From contig JAGYMN010000007.1 of NCBI GenBank assembly GCA_018400395.1, positions 1-26,592 on the forward strand: a DNA stretch of 26,592 bases, read 5' to 3'. Both the position numbers and the translations under genes were made by a program. Position 1 is the first letter of the stretch. Every line of letters begins with the position of its first letter. This document shows positions 1 through 8,201 of the stretch, one piece after another. The notes under the pieces are model-generated. The model did not search any database, was not told the origin of the DNA, and was given only the letters and a program-made list of their open reading frames with translations. The DNA is from Actinomycetota bacterium. GTDB lineage: Bacteria > Actinomycetota > Humimicrobiia > Humimicrobiales > Humimicrobiaceae.

Positions 1-612
1 GCAGTTAGTGATAAAATAGTTGATATAATATATACGCCTTCCATAAAGGAACGCCTGGCCGACATCGATTTTATAATATCCTGTGGTGATCTGCCGAACA
101 GTTACCTCGAGTTTATAGTTACCATGCTTAACAAACCGCTTTATTATGTTTTTGGAAACCATCACAGGAATTCACTTTATACAGAAAATGGGATAAAGAA
201 AGGAGGCCCGGAAGGATGTATAAATCTCGACAACAGGATTATAGAATACAGGGGCCTTTTGATAGGCGGCTTTGAAGGTTCTATGAGATACCGCAGCGGG
301 AATCACCAGTACAGTGAATTTGAAATGTGCCTTAAGATTAACAGGATGAAACCGGCGCTTTATTTCAATAAAGTCTTCAAAAAAAGATACATCGACATCC
401 TTATAACCCATGCTCCCCCGAGGGGGATACATGACCGGGAAGATCTCTGCCACAGGGGTTTTAGATGTTTTAATAAATTTATTAGAAAATATAAACCAAA
501 ATATCACGTTCACGGTCATATACATTATTATGGATCCGGATGCCAGTGGCTTACAGAAGTCGGCAATACAAAGGTTGTAAATGCATATGGTTTTCAGATT
601 CTGGAGATCTGA
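1..612 (+). CDS. Calcineurin-like metallophosphoesterase, 5' end outside the window
   Basis: The reading frame is open from base 1 to the TGA at 610-612, so the first ATG at 124 is internal and the true start lies upstream. Metallophosphoesterase motifs are visible on both sides of that ATG: a CGDLP block around codons 28-32, a FGNHH block soon after (metal-binding GNH), a THAPP block and a C-terminal HVHGHIH block. These are the usual metal ligands of the calcineurin-like fold. The first motif (DxH) must lie outside the window. The family hydrolyses phosphoesters with two metal ions; the substrate cannot be told from sequence. The protein is probably cytosolic, as no membrane segment is seen. 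It is followed after 86 bases by a ParB-like gene on the same strand. Family confidence is high; the specific function is unknown. Confidence 0.85.
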   Translation, partial: AVSDKIVDIIYTPSIKERLADIDFIISCGDLPNSYLEFIVTMLNKPLYYVFGNHHRNSLYTENGIKKGGPEGCINLDNRIIEYRGLLIGGFEGSMRYRSGNHQYSEFEMCLKINRMKPALYFNKVFKKRYIDILITHAPPRGIHDREDLCHRGFRCFNKFIRKYKPKYHVHGHIHYYGSGCQWLTEVGNTKVVNAYGFQILEI

Positions 613-698
613 TTAAGATTCATTAAAAACTAAAAATAAATTAATCATTTTCAAAAAATTATTATAATTAAAATAGAAAGGCACATTACAAGGGAGAT

Positions 699-1610
699 AT
701 GCAGGATTTTCAGTCAGAAGGGAAAAGTCAATTTGAATCAGCAAGATTTAAGTCCCTTCTTAACAACTTAAGGTTGCTCTTAAGGGACGAAAGTAATCAG
801 CTGCTGTCCTTTGAAGAAATAAACCGTGGACTTGAGCTGCATAATCAGCACTACCTCGGCATCAGGCAGGTAAAATTAAAAAATATAGTAGGCAGTATTG
901 ACAGATATAGGGACTTTGACCGGTATTTTCTTCCAAAAAAGGCCCATCTTGAACACCGCTGGTCCAATATATACAATGCATATAAAAAAGACATGTCGCT
1001 TCCTGCTGTCAAGCTATACAAGGTAGGAGATATATATTTTGTCCTTGATGGTAATCACAGGGTAAGTGTTGCCAGAAGAATGGGTGTGATCTATATAGAT
1101 GCAGAGGTAATTGAATTTAAGACCAGAATACCAATTACAAGAGAAATGGACCCAAAGGATATGTTCATTCTCTATGAAAGGGAAAAATTTATGGATCTAA
1201 CAGGGCTAAGGGAGAAAAGACCTGATATCAAGATCAGGTTGACCATTCCGGGAAAATATGACTTCCTGCTTAATCAGATAAATAATCATATGAATTATCT
1301 TAACAGTAAAAATGATAGACAATACGGTTTTAAAGATGCAGCACTTGACTGGTATGACAACATATACCTTCCTGCCATAAGGGTAATCGATCAGTATAGA
1401 ATAATAGAAAATTTTCCAAACCGTACAAAAAGCGACCTTTACGTATGGATAAATGAGCATAAATATCACCTGAGGGAAAAATTTGGAAATAATATAGGAC
1501 TCTCAGACGCAGCATACGACTTCTCGAAAAGATTCAGTGAGGGCTTTCTGCCCGGCGTAAAACTCTTTTTTAATAACCTTCTAAAAAAAATTATAAAAAA
1601 GAGTAAATAA
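699..1610 (+). CDS. ParB/sulfiredoxin-fold domain protein
   Basis: This is a 303-residue soluble protein. Residues about 100-140 carry a ParB N-terminal-like core: LPAVKLYKVG, then a VLDGNHRVSVAR motif at 115-126, then a short strand. The DGNHR box matches the nucleotide-binding loop of the ParB/Srx superfamily. Upstream residues (about 55-97) are rich in Arg/Tyr, and the C-terminal half (about 150-303) is charged and has no motif I recognise. No ParA partner or helix-turn-helix is visible, so a chromosome-segregation role is not supported; similar proteins are often annotated only as ParB-like or transcriptional regulators. The ATG at 699 sits 2 bases after AGGGAG (691-696), closer than usual, with an AGAAAGG at 676-682 further back. 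The gene converges on the DUF1287 gene with only 11 bases between them. Confidence 0.7.
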   Translation: MQDFQSEGKSQFESARFKSLLNNLRLLLRDESNQLLSFEEINRGLELHNQHYLGIRQVKLKNIVGSIDRYRDFDRYFLPKKAHLEHRWSNIYNAYKKDMSLPAVKLYKVGDIYFVLDGNHRVSVARRMGVIYIDAEVIEFKTRIPITREMDPKDMFILYEREKFMDLTGLREKRPDIKIRLTIPGKYDFLLNQINNHMNYLNSKNDRQYGFKDAALDWYDNIYLPAIRVIDQYRIIENFPNRTKSDLYVWINEHKYHLREKFGNNIGLSDAAYDFSKRFSEGFLPGVKLFFNNLLKKIIKKSK

Positions 1611-1621
1611 AATCTTCAGCC

Positions 1622-2410
1622 TTAACTCCAGGGCAAACCCTGACATGGATAGCGGTAATGCCCTGTAATCTTTTTCTCTTTTAGGATATCCTCTTCCGCC
1701 GTATATCCGGGTTGGACATAATTATATATAATTTTCGGGATGCCCTCCCTTGTAGTGCTGTCTGATATAATTGCGGCACAGTCGGTGAAACCATCACCAT
1801 CCATATCAAAAAAGACTATGTCGCCTGGAAACCACGACTCAAGGTTTTCAGGGTCATTCTCATCAAAATATATACCTGCTGATAGGGCATTCCTTTTAAA
1901 GAAAATCTCAAGATTCTGTATTCGCCTGTAATCGATATTTGGATCACAGTGCGTCTGCCCCCAGTTTCTACGCAGTGGGTAACTATCAAAATTATTACTT
2001 ATGTCTTCATTTACAAGGTCCTTTAGCATAAAGCCTGCTTCCATAAATGCCCTCGCTATTATGTCTGTACTTATTGCCAGGTCCTCTGGAGGGTCTCCCC
2101 CGGCATAGTAATTGGGCTCATCACCGGTTGTAAAAATATTAACGGCAGGGTTTATAAGTTGTTTCTTTGCCCCCATTAATATATCTTCCTGATCATTTAT
2201 TCCATCATTATCCCGGTCAGTATTTATCCCGAGACTGCTCATGTCTATTAATCTGAACCTGGGCAGCTGCCGGGCAAGTCCCGTGGGAGGCTGGTAGTCT
2301 TTTTTGAAAGATAGCCCCCTTATACTTATAACTACTGCCAGGGAAATTAAGAGCACCAGTATTATTATCAGGAAATGTTTTATATTAAAAAGCCTTTTTT
2401 CCTCTTCCAA
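1622..2410 (-). CDS. DUF1287 family membrane-anchored protein, last gene of the complex I-like operon
   Basis: This is a 262-residue protein with one N-terminal membrane segment (residues about 11-31) and an exported domain. Residues about 110-260 follow the DUF1287 pattern: an LVNED block at 132-136, SYPLRRNWGQ, CDPNIDYRR at 155-163, an FPGDIVFFD block and a final GHYRYP. Two DxDxDGxxD loops are visible, DRDNDGIND at 65-73 and DMDGDGFTD at 202-210, the spacing of EF-hand or thrombospondin type 3 calcium loops. The second lies where DUF1287 members usually have a His before the IGIVSD-like strand; here the position reads Cys. The start is TTG at 2410, preceded by GGAG with an 8-base spacer that overlaps the end of the upstream gene; the gap to that gene's stop is 3 bases, so translation is probably coupled. 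The biochemical function of DUF1287 is not known to me. Confidence 0.72.
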   Translation of the reverse strand: MEEEKRLFNIKHFLIIILVLLISLAVVISIRGLSFKKDYQPPTGLARQLPRFRLIDMSSLGINTDRDNDGINDQEDILMGAKKQLINPAVNIFTTGDEPNYYAGGDPPEDLAISTDIIARAFMEAGFMLKDLVNEDISNNFDSYPLRRNWGQTHCDPNIDYRRIQNLEIFFKRNALSAGIYFDENDPENLESWFPGDIVFFDMDGDGFTDCAAIISDSTTREGIPKIIYNYVQPGYTAEEDILKEKKITGHYRYPCQGLPWS

Positions 2411-2413
2411 GAC

Positions 2414-3931
2414 TCATGCTCCGGCGCCAGGAATGTTAAAGGTCAACTCCCATATATTCAGCTGGCCTCCTACAATAGCAACCCTGCCTGTGAATAACAG
2501 CACAAAAGCAGCCAGTCCTATAAGAATAAAAAGTGACAGGCAGACATAGTAGAGACGGGGAAGGGTCTTTATCTTAATTTTATGCAATTCCGGCTGCCCC
2601 CTGAACAGCTTAATAATTACTCTTAAAATATTTACAGCCATAAGAAGCAGCGCCGTGTAATATCCCGAGAAAAGTACAATTCCGCCCTTACCTATTTCTG
2701 CCAGCCCTCCGGATAATAACAACTTTTTTAGAGGGAAAACAAATATGCTGGAAATAAGCCAAAAGATGAAAAGGATTATCAGGGTTATCCCTGTAAAAAG
2801 ATCCTTCTGTGCAATAATTCCGGCATCTGAAATTAAGCCATTTCCGGTATTCTTTCTCAGTATGAGTAAAAAAATACTCAATGGTATAAATATCATTCCT
2901 ATTTTTATAAGTATTCCAATATCATTATAGCCTGCCGGGGGAATATCCATACTTTCTATAGACCTCAGGGCTCTTATCAGTACCAGCGTTCCAATATCAA
3001 AAATAATAAGAACACAGGTAAGCCTTTCCAGGCTTAATACTCTTACTGCGCCTACTGCTGCCCCAAAAAGACTGCAAAATGCAAAAAGGGTAACTATAAT
3101 AAATCCATATATATTATCTTCTATATTCCGTATATAAAAAAACCGGTCAAATTTGGTCAATATTATTATGCCGGCAGGCATATATATAAACCATAATACT
3201 GATAATGTAGCGATGTTCAACCTTCCCGGCATTTCCAGAAAGATGCCCTGAAAGGGAAAAAGAAATAAATATAAATACACCGCACAGGCAAATATAATAG
3301 AACCGATTATCAAAAGAGGATCCCCCCCGCTTACGATTAAATCATACCCCGAAAGGTTTTTTATGCTTCCTGTTCCGGAAAGTATTGAAAAACCAAAAAA
3401 TAATAATAAAACAGGCAGGATGATCCGCCCGCCAAATTTCCCTATTATATATGCATGCCTTTCATTCCCCTTTTCAAGCGACGATACAAGGGTAAAGATC
3501 CCCATTACAGCCAGGGCAATCATAACGAATAAAAAAATTATATTTTCTGCCATAATCATAAGCAAAATAGATACCAGTGAAAATGTTAATAAGACTGTTA
3601 TCCTTACAAAAAATTCTTCAGGGATTAAGGAAGCAGAAATATAGAACAAAACAGTTAGACCAAAAAACAGAACAGCGCATGATAATATCATCTCACCCAT
3701 ACCTGTACTTATCAGGAAATCAGTTCTCCGGCCATACTTTATAAATGTCGAAACATAAAGGTAAAAAGATGCAGAATATGCCAGAGCATTTAATATTATT
3801 ACAAAGATCCTGGTCCTACCGCTTTTAGAAAACCCTAAAAATAAGGAGATAAACACAGCTGGCACCATGACTGCCACTCCTGCATATGGGTCCAATTTTT
3901 CAATTACATAACTTAAATATTCAACATTCAT
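2414..3931 (-). CDS. Complex I antiporter-like subunit (NuoN/NuoM type), key charged residues missing
   Basis: This is a 505-residue, very hydrophobic protein with about 14 membrane helices, the usual length for NuoN. The region MAENIIFLFVMIAL through FSILSGTGSIKNL lines up with the TM4-TM6 part of NuoN/NuoM, and LEMP followed by the RVLSLERL region fits TM7-TM10. The TM5 Glu of the family (ELLSL-type motif) is Ala at about residue 139, the TM7 Lys is Tyr near 221, and no Lys occurs in TM8 near 247. These residues normally carry protons through antiporter subunits. The ATG at 3931 overlaps the nuoK stop as ATGA; a GTG at 3949 is the alternative. It is the only antiporter-like subunit in the operon, where a standard complex has three. 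It is clearly an antiporter-like subunit; which of L, M or N it descends from is uncertain. Confidence 0.82.
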   Translation of the reverse strand: MNVEYLSYVIEKLDPYAGVAVMVPAVFISLFLGFSKSGRTRIFVIILNALAYSASFYLYVSTFIKYGRRTDFLISTGMGEMILSCAVLFFGLTVLFYISASLIPEEFFVRITVLLTFSLVSILLMIMAENIIFLFVMIALAVMGIFTLVSSLEKGNERHAYIIGKFGGRIILPVLLLFFGFSILSGTGSIKNLSGYDLIVSGGDPLLIIGSIIFACAVYLYLFLFPFQGIFLEMPGRLNIATLSVLWFIYMPAGIIILTKFDRFFYIRNIEDNIYGFIIVTLFAFCSLFGAAVGAVRVLSLERLTCVLIIFDIGTLVLIRALRSIESMDIPPAGYNDIGILIKIGMIFIPLSIFLLILRKNTGNGLISDAGIIAQKDLFTGITLIILFIFWLISSIFVFPLKKLLLSGGLAEIGKGGIVLFSGYYTALLLMAVNILRVIIKLFRGQPELHKIKIKTLPRLYYVCLSLFILIGLAAFVLLFTGRVAIVGGQLNIWELTFNIPGAGA

Positions 3932-4269
3932 ATCCTGTCTTCTCCCCACCAGTCGGTTCTCCTGATACTGAATAATCTATAACCTGTTAACACAGATTTG
4001 TCTCCTGTACCTGGAACCTTTGAATAAATATGGAAAAAGACTGCAAATATCAGCAGGTATATTGTCAACAGTCCCTGAAACAAAAATATATCTGCCCAGA
4101 ACTTTCCTGCATCCGGACGTGTGGAAAAGTTCAAAAGATTTATCACTGCGGCTGTTACTATGACCTGGTATGCTACAAAAACTGATACGGCGTCATCTTT
4201 TATAAAAATAATAACTATTCCTACAAGGAATAGTATCATACCGGCGAAAAAGACAGCTTCAATATTCAT
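3928..4269 (-). CDS. nuoK: NuoK-like subunit, both conserved glutamates replaced
   Basis: This is a 113-residue protein with three membrane helices followed by a charged tail of about 30 residues that typical NuoK (about 100 residues) lacks. It aligns without gaps with E. coli NuoK over the first two helices, including an ILF-xx-G block and a KDD turn in place of RRN. At the position of the conserved Glu36 it has Gln35. The third helix contains no Glu at all, so the counterpart of Glu72 is also lost; the nearest polar residue is Gln65. These glutamates are part of the buried E-channel that links quinone chemistry to pumping in complex I. The ATG follows the nuoJ stop directly, and its stop overlaps the next gene by 4 bases. 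Assignment is by fold pattern and operon position. Confidence 0.8.
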   Translation of the reverse strand: MNIEAVFFAGMILFLVGIVIIFIKDDAVSVFVAYQVIVTAAVINLLNFSTRPDAGKFWADIFLFQGLLTIYLLIFAVFFHIYSKVPGTGDKSVLTGYRLFSIRRTDWWGEDRI

Positions 4270-4839
4270 CTAATTCACCTTCCCCCTGTCTTTTATTCCC
4301 TCCAATATAATAGTGAGCCATATAAACAATACAGGCAATGCTGATATTAATACCAGCATTGCTATATTATAATCAGTAAACAAAACATCTGATACCTGCC
4401 CTACTGCATTTATCGACACCTCCTGCATCCTTTCAGCCCCATGTAAATATCCTTCTGTAATATCATATACAAGGTATCCAATGACACTGCATAATAAAAT
4501 TGGCGAAATAATCATCACAATCTTCTTTAAAATCGTATTTATTCGTTTTTTATCTGTATAAAAACTAAAAGGATAGGCTTCTTTTCCATTACCGCCATTT
4601 GAGCCGGCAAGAAGATAGATAAGGATAAATATAAAAACATAGCCGGCACCTGTGATAATAAATACAGTCCCTGAATAAAAGATAAAAGCTACTAAAGTCA
4701 GAAAAATGAACAAAAAAAATGAAAATACCATTGTTTTTCTGAAATCCTTTGTGAACAGAACAGCTGCTCCCGATATTATCAGACCAGAGAAAACAATATA
4801 CTGTATAATTCCTATTAACCTATGGCTTTCTATTAACAT
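4270..4839 (-). CDS. nuoJ: NuoJ-like membrane subunit
   Basis: This is a 189-residue protein with about five membrane helices, typical of NuoJ. The segment around residues 60-85 (GTVFIITGAGYVFIF) corresponds to the conserved QIIVYVGAI-VLFLFV helix, the flexible pi-bulge TM3 of complex I. The Tyr of that motif is not conserved here. A hydrophilic linker of about 30 residues precedes the last two helices. An ATG at 4839 has GGAG five bases upstream, so I prefer it; a GTG start at 4854 is the alternative and would place the gene 2 bases after the nuoI stop. In complex I this subunit anchors the E-channel next to NuoA and NuoK. It lies between nuoI and nuoK as in standard nuo operons, which supports the call more than sequence alone. 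Confidence 0.78.
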   Translation of the reverse strand: MLIESHRLIGIIQYIVFSGLIISGAAVLFTKDFRKTMVFSFFLFIFLTLVAFIFYSGTVFIITGAGYVFIFILIYLLAGSNGGNGKEAYPFSFYTDKKRINTILKKIVMIISPILLCSVIGYLVYDITEGYLHGAERMQEVSINAVGQVSDVLFTDYNIAMLVLISALPVLFIWLTIILEGIKDRGKVN

Positions 4840-4856
4840 CAATGCTCCAATCACTT

Positions 4857-5282
4857 TTATTTCCAGAAGTCTCTTACAGCTCCAGATGGCCTTATAAGAT
4901 CAGACTTTTCCATTACCAGACCCTTCCTAAAAAAATCTGCGTTTTGATAACGGTATGACATAGTTATAGCATTAAGCTCGCATGCTGTAACACAGTTACC
5001 GCAGAATATGCAGCTTCCCAGATCGACCTGAAAACTATCCAGCACCTCTTTCCCCTCTTCCAGAACCTTTCTACTTACCCTTATACAATTTTCAGGACAT
5101 ACATCCATGCAGTGCCCGCAGCCATTACATATAATTCCCGGGGAGTCCAGATCGAGTTTTAGCTGCAGTATGCCCCTGCTTTTTTCGGGGATTATTATCT
5201 TTTCTCTTGGATAAACTACAGTCCTGGGTTTCCTGAATATATTACCCAGGCACATAAATAAATTTTTTATCAGCTGGAGCAT
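4857..5282 (-). CDS. nuoI: NuoI-like 2x[4Fe-4S] ferredoxin subunit
   Basis: This is a 141-residue iron-sulfur protein. Two complete CxxCxxCxxxC motifs are present: CNGCGHCMDVCP at residues 52-63 and CIFCGNCVTAC at 91-101, matching clusters N6a and N6b of NuoI. The N-terminal amphipathic stretch (LQLIKNLFMCLGNIF) is the usual membrane-surface helix. All eight cluster ligands are intact, in contrast to the degenerate residues of its partners, so electron flow through this subunit is plausible. I chose the ATG at 5282 because it has a strong AAAGGAG about 7 bases upstream; an in-frame ATG at 5330 would extend the protein by 16 residues and overlap nuoH. With no NuoE, F or G in the operon, the likely electron donor is ferredoxin or another partner; that is inference. 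Confidence 0.9.
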   Translation of the reverse strand: MLQLIKNLFMCLGNIFRKPRTVVYPREKIIIPEKSRGILQLKLDLDSPGIICNGCGHCMDVCPENCIRVSRKVLEEGKEVLDSFQVDLGSCIFCGNCVTACELNAITMSYRYQNADFFRKGLVMEKSDLIRPSGAVRDFWK

Positions 5283-5314
5283 ATCCTTTCTCCTTTCTGC
5301 CCCCTGTAACCCCA

Positions 5315-6274
5315 TTAAACCAGTCCGCATATATTCCTGTATATAAAGAATCCCATTGTTGCCAGAAAATTAATTATAGACATCGGTATGAGAAATTTAC
5401 CATTTATTCTCAGAAGAAGCCCTGAATCAGATAGATCGCTCCCGACAGCTTTTTCGCAAAAGATAACGGCAAAAAATAAAATATAGAATTTTATACCCAG
5501 CATAATTTCCCCTCTTACAAAATACATATTTCTATATCCTCCAAGGTACAGCAGGGCAATCATGTATATCATAAAGATGACCAGTGAGTAACCGGAAAAT
5601 CTATGTATCATATTAGAGAATCCCGAACCTTCCATGCTGTCCATCCCCTGAATATGAAGTGTCTGCCTTCTGTTAAGCTTTAAAATCTTCGAAATCAGGA
5701 CAGTGGAAAAAATAGCTATTATAAAACCAAGCGGCTGGTATATTATATTCCAGTATTCATTCTGGTAGTTTACTACCTCGCGCAGATTTAATGTCCTGTC
5801 TACAAGTGCTATTGATATGGCTGAAAGAAAAAATGGTATTGCCAGGCTGATCACAGATACTATCTTTTTGACCATCTGACCATAAACGATAACATATCCG
5901 GTTTTAACCTGGCCGCTGAAGCTTGCCATAAGAACAATCAAATAAAAAATATAGGCCAGGATAAGGGTAGAGTCCATATCAATAAGAAAAAGACCGGAAC
6001 TAAATGGAGCGACTGACCAGATAAGTAGTGAAGAAACAAACAGGACGAGCGTCCATACATTTGTCTGTTTTCTCCTGGCAGCATATGAGAAGAACCTTAT
6101 AACCGGGAAACCCATACCGCAAACCCTGGTAGGCCCATATCCCCTTCTTAACTCCATCCTTGCAGAAAGTTTCGATCCAAGATAGGAGCATATGTATATA
6201 TTCGATCCGATTATTATTAGAACATATGCAATTTTTTTTAATATAATAATCAAGATAGGTCTCCATATTATCAA
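5315..6274 (-). CDS. nuoH: NuoH-like membrane subunit, quinone-cavity acidic residues missing
   Basis: This is a 319-residue protein with eight predicted membrane helices, the normal length for NuoH. An early ARMELRRGYGPTRV block matches the conserved ERR-x-QxRxGPNRVG loop, and a late LYLGGYRN matches LFLGGW. Between them the hallmarks are lost: the ADxxKLLxKE loop reads IRFFSYAARRK, the SYE motif reads SVI, and the LAExxRxPFDLxExExELVAG loop reads SKILKLNRRQTLHIQG. These acidic and polar residues normally shape the quinone pocket and the entrance to the E-channel. The start is a TTG whose last two bases form the nuoCD TGA stop (TTGA), typical of translational coupling; the Shine-Dalgarno sequence is weak. 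Subunit identity is supported by the two conserved blocks and the position between nuoCD and nuoI. Confidence 0.82.
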   Translation of the reverse strand: MIIWRPILIIILKKIAYVLIIIGSNIYICSYLGSKLSARMELRRGYGPTRVCGMGFPVIRFFSYAARRKQTNVWTLVLFVSSLLIWSVAPFSSGLFLIDMDSTLILAYIFYLIVLMASFSGQVKTGYVIVYGQMVKKIVSVISLAIPFFLSAISIALVDRTLNLREVVNYQNEYWNIIYQPLGFIIAIFSTVLISKILKLNRRQTLHIQGMDSMEGSGFSNMIHRFSGYSLVIFMIYMIALLYLGGYRNMYFVRGEIMLGIKFYILFFAVIFCEKAVGSDLSDSGLLLRINGKFLIPMSIINFLATMGFFIYRNICGLV

Positions 6275-7770
6275 ATAAAATCCATTAATTCCCCTGCACT
6301 TATATCCAGACTTGCAATTATAATCTCAAGATCGTCAAATAAGCTTCCTTCCAGTAACATTTCCAATAGGACAAAAGACTGCCCTGATGGGCCCATTGCC
6401 GAAAAGGTCCTGAGCCTGTTTCCTTCTATTTCTCCGAATATCTTAAAGGTGCCATGCGGGCACTCGACAGAAGAAATAAAAGGTGTAAGATTAAAATCCA
6501 GGTGGGGAAGATTTATGCCATGCAGTACCGGCCCTGTTGGAATACCCTCTAATGCCTGCTTGATTATCCTTATAGACTGGTGCACTTCTCCAATTCGTAC
6601 CATTGTCCTGTTTAAACAGTCTCCATCTCTTCCATATGGAACGGTAAAATTAAAATGCCTGTAGCCCGTGTAGTCAAGATTTGCCCTGAGATCGTACCTT
6701 ATCGAAGAGGCCCTAAGATTTGGACCGCTTATACCATAATCTACTGCCATATCCCTTTTTATAATGCCTTTCCCGCTTAGCCTTTCGGCAAAAGCAAAAT
6801 CTGCCAGGATCATTCTTTCTATCTTTTTAAAACTCACTGAGAATCCTGTAACCACTCTCCTGATCTTCTTAATTATATCCGAGCCTATATTTGACCTCAC
6901 CCCGCCTATCCTTACATAGTTCGGTATGAATCTGGCCCCTGTAACCTCTTCTATTATCCCCAGCAGCTTTTCCCTTTCCAGCATTATCATATTCCAGGCC
7001 AGGTCATGGCCCAGTATCTCGGTAATATTCGCCATAAAGTATAGATGGCTTACTATCCTGAAAAGCTCTGACATTAAAATTCTGATGTATCTTGCCCTCT
7101 TTGGTACTTTGAGCTGAAGAAGCTCTTCTATGCCCAGACACAGCGCGAGTTCAGCAAAGATTCCCGCATTATAATCAAACCTTGCCATATAACTCACCAC
7201 CTGATCTATATCAAGATCCCTGAAAAAATCTTTATCTACAACTCCTGCCACAGAGTTTTCCAGATGTGCCTTTTTTATTATGTCATCTTCGATGCTGAGT
7301 CTTATATCAAATCCCTCGACCACATTAAGCATATCCGCCGGCAGGACACAATTATATACCCCCTCTCCATCCCCTTTGGATGGAGCATATGATGCTGCAT
7401 TTATATAATGGTTCTTAAACTTTTCCAAAACAACCCGGTAAATTTCCTCTTCTTCATCCCCGGGCAGTCCGATTTTTAAGATTATTGAGTAATCAAAACC
7501 TGCAGACCTCAATTCTGAAAGAATATAAGCTCTATACCCATCTTCTATCTTTTTTATGCTTTTGAGGACCCCTATTGAAAGTTCGGGGTTGTTTTTGATT
7601 TCCTGCAGCACTGCATCAAGATACTCATGTTCCATCTCTATCAATATATCCGGCCCTATCCTTCTTATTCTACTTACTTTATCCTCAATAAAATGCCGCA
7701 GATTCCTTTCAAGTCTTTCGAGATAAATTACTCCTGTGTCTGAATAGATACTGTAATCATCAAACATCAT
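6271..7770 (-). CDS. nuoCD: Fused NuoC-NuoD-like subunit
   Basis: This is a 499-residue protein. Residues about 20-130 resemble the first half of NuoC (30 kDa subunit), but the WxERExxDMFGIxFxGHP signature is not found. Residues about 155-499 are NuoD-like: a RFDY block at 197-200 (the quinone-site Tyr is kept at 200), an SELFRIVSHL block, RIGGVRSN at 287-294, a GISGPNLRASS block and a C-terminal LDISAGELMD. The NuoD HRG-xEK motif that should precede RFDY by about 24 residues reads GVVDKD, so the quinone-binding His is absent. There are no CxxC pairs, so it is not a [NiFe] hydrogenase large subunit. C-D fusions are known in some complex I operons. It begins with ATGATG, 20 bases after nuoB, and ends overlapping nuoH. 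Confidence 0.88.
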   Translation of the reverse strand: MMFDDYSIYSDTGVIYLERLERNLRHFIEDKVSRIRRIGPDILIEMEHEYLDAVLQEIKNNPELSIGVLKSIKKIEDGYRAYILSELRSAGFDYSIILKIGLPGDEEEEIYRVVLEKFKNHYINAASYAPSKGDGEGVYNCVLPADMLNVVEGFDIRLSIEDDIIKKAHLENSVAGVVDKDFFRDLDIDQVVSYMARFDYNAGIFAELALCLGIEELLQLKVPKRARYIRILMSELFRIVSHLYFMANITEILGHDLAWNMIMLEREKLLGIIEEVTGARFIPNYVRIGGVRSNIGSDIIKKIRRVVTGFSVSFKKIERMILADFAFAERLSGKGIIKRDMAVDYGISGPNLRASSIRYDLRANLDYTGYRHFNFTVPYGRDGDCLNRTMVRIGEVHQSIRIIKQALEGIPTGPVLHGINLPHLDFNLTPFISSVECPHGTFKIFGEIEGNRLRTFSAMGPSGQSFVLLEMLLEGSLFDDLEIIIASLDISAGELMDFI

Positions 7771-7790
7771 AAAAATTCCAATGGATGTTG

Positions 7791-8186
7791 TTATTGTTTT
7801 ATAAATTTTATAACCGCATAAACAAATGCTTCAGGTCTGGGAGGACATCCGGGGATATACATATCGATACCGGTATTTTTCTTAAACTCTTCTATTATGT
7901 GGGCGAAACCCGGGAACCTTCCACCGCTTATTGCACAGCTTCCGCAGGCAAATACCCATCTGGGCAACTTCATCCTGCTATAGATATCAATCAGCCTCTT
8001 AACACCTTCTTCGTTATAAAAGCCTGATATAACAAGTATATCAGCATCTTCCGGCCTGTTTACAAAATTTACTCCAAATCGCTGAATATCATAGAGAGGA
8101 CTCCTGGTCGCAAGGATCTCATTTCTGCAGGCGCCTGCTCCGGTCACGATTATGTTTAAATTACTTTTTTCTATATTGAAAGCCAA
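7791..8186 (-). CDS. nuoB: NuoB-like iron-sulfur subunit with altered N2 ligands
   Basis: This is a 131-residue soluble subunit. YDIQRFG at 32-38, a central PRWVFACGSCAISGG block and PGCPPRPEA at 112-120 are diagnostic of NuoB and hydrogenase small subunits. Cysteines occur at 20, 81, 84 and 114. In NuoB the N2 cluster is held by two adjacent Cys plus those equivalent to 84 and 114. Here the first of the adjacent pair is Ala19 (GCC codon) and an extra Cys appears at 81, three residues before Cys84. A four-Cys set therefore survives but in a different arrangement from either the NuoB (CC) or the hydrogenase (CxxC) pattern. The start appears to be TTG at 8186, with a weak ribosome site; GTG at codon 14 is unlikely because it would remove a core strand. 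Confidence 0.87.
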   Translation of the reverse strand: MAFNIEKSNLNIIVTGAGACRNEILATRSPLYDIQRFGVNFVNRPEDADILVISGFYNEEGVKRLIDIYSRMKLPRWVFACGSCAISGGRFPGFAHIIEEFKKNTGIDMYIPGCPPRPEAFVYAVIKFIKQ

Positions 8187-8201
8187 CTTTTATGCAAAAT
8201 C

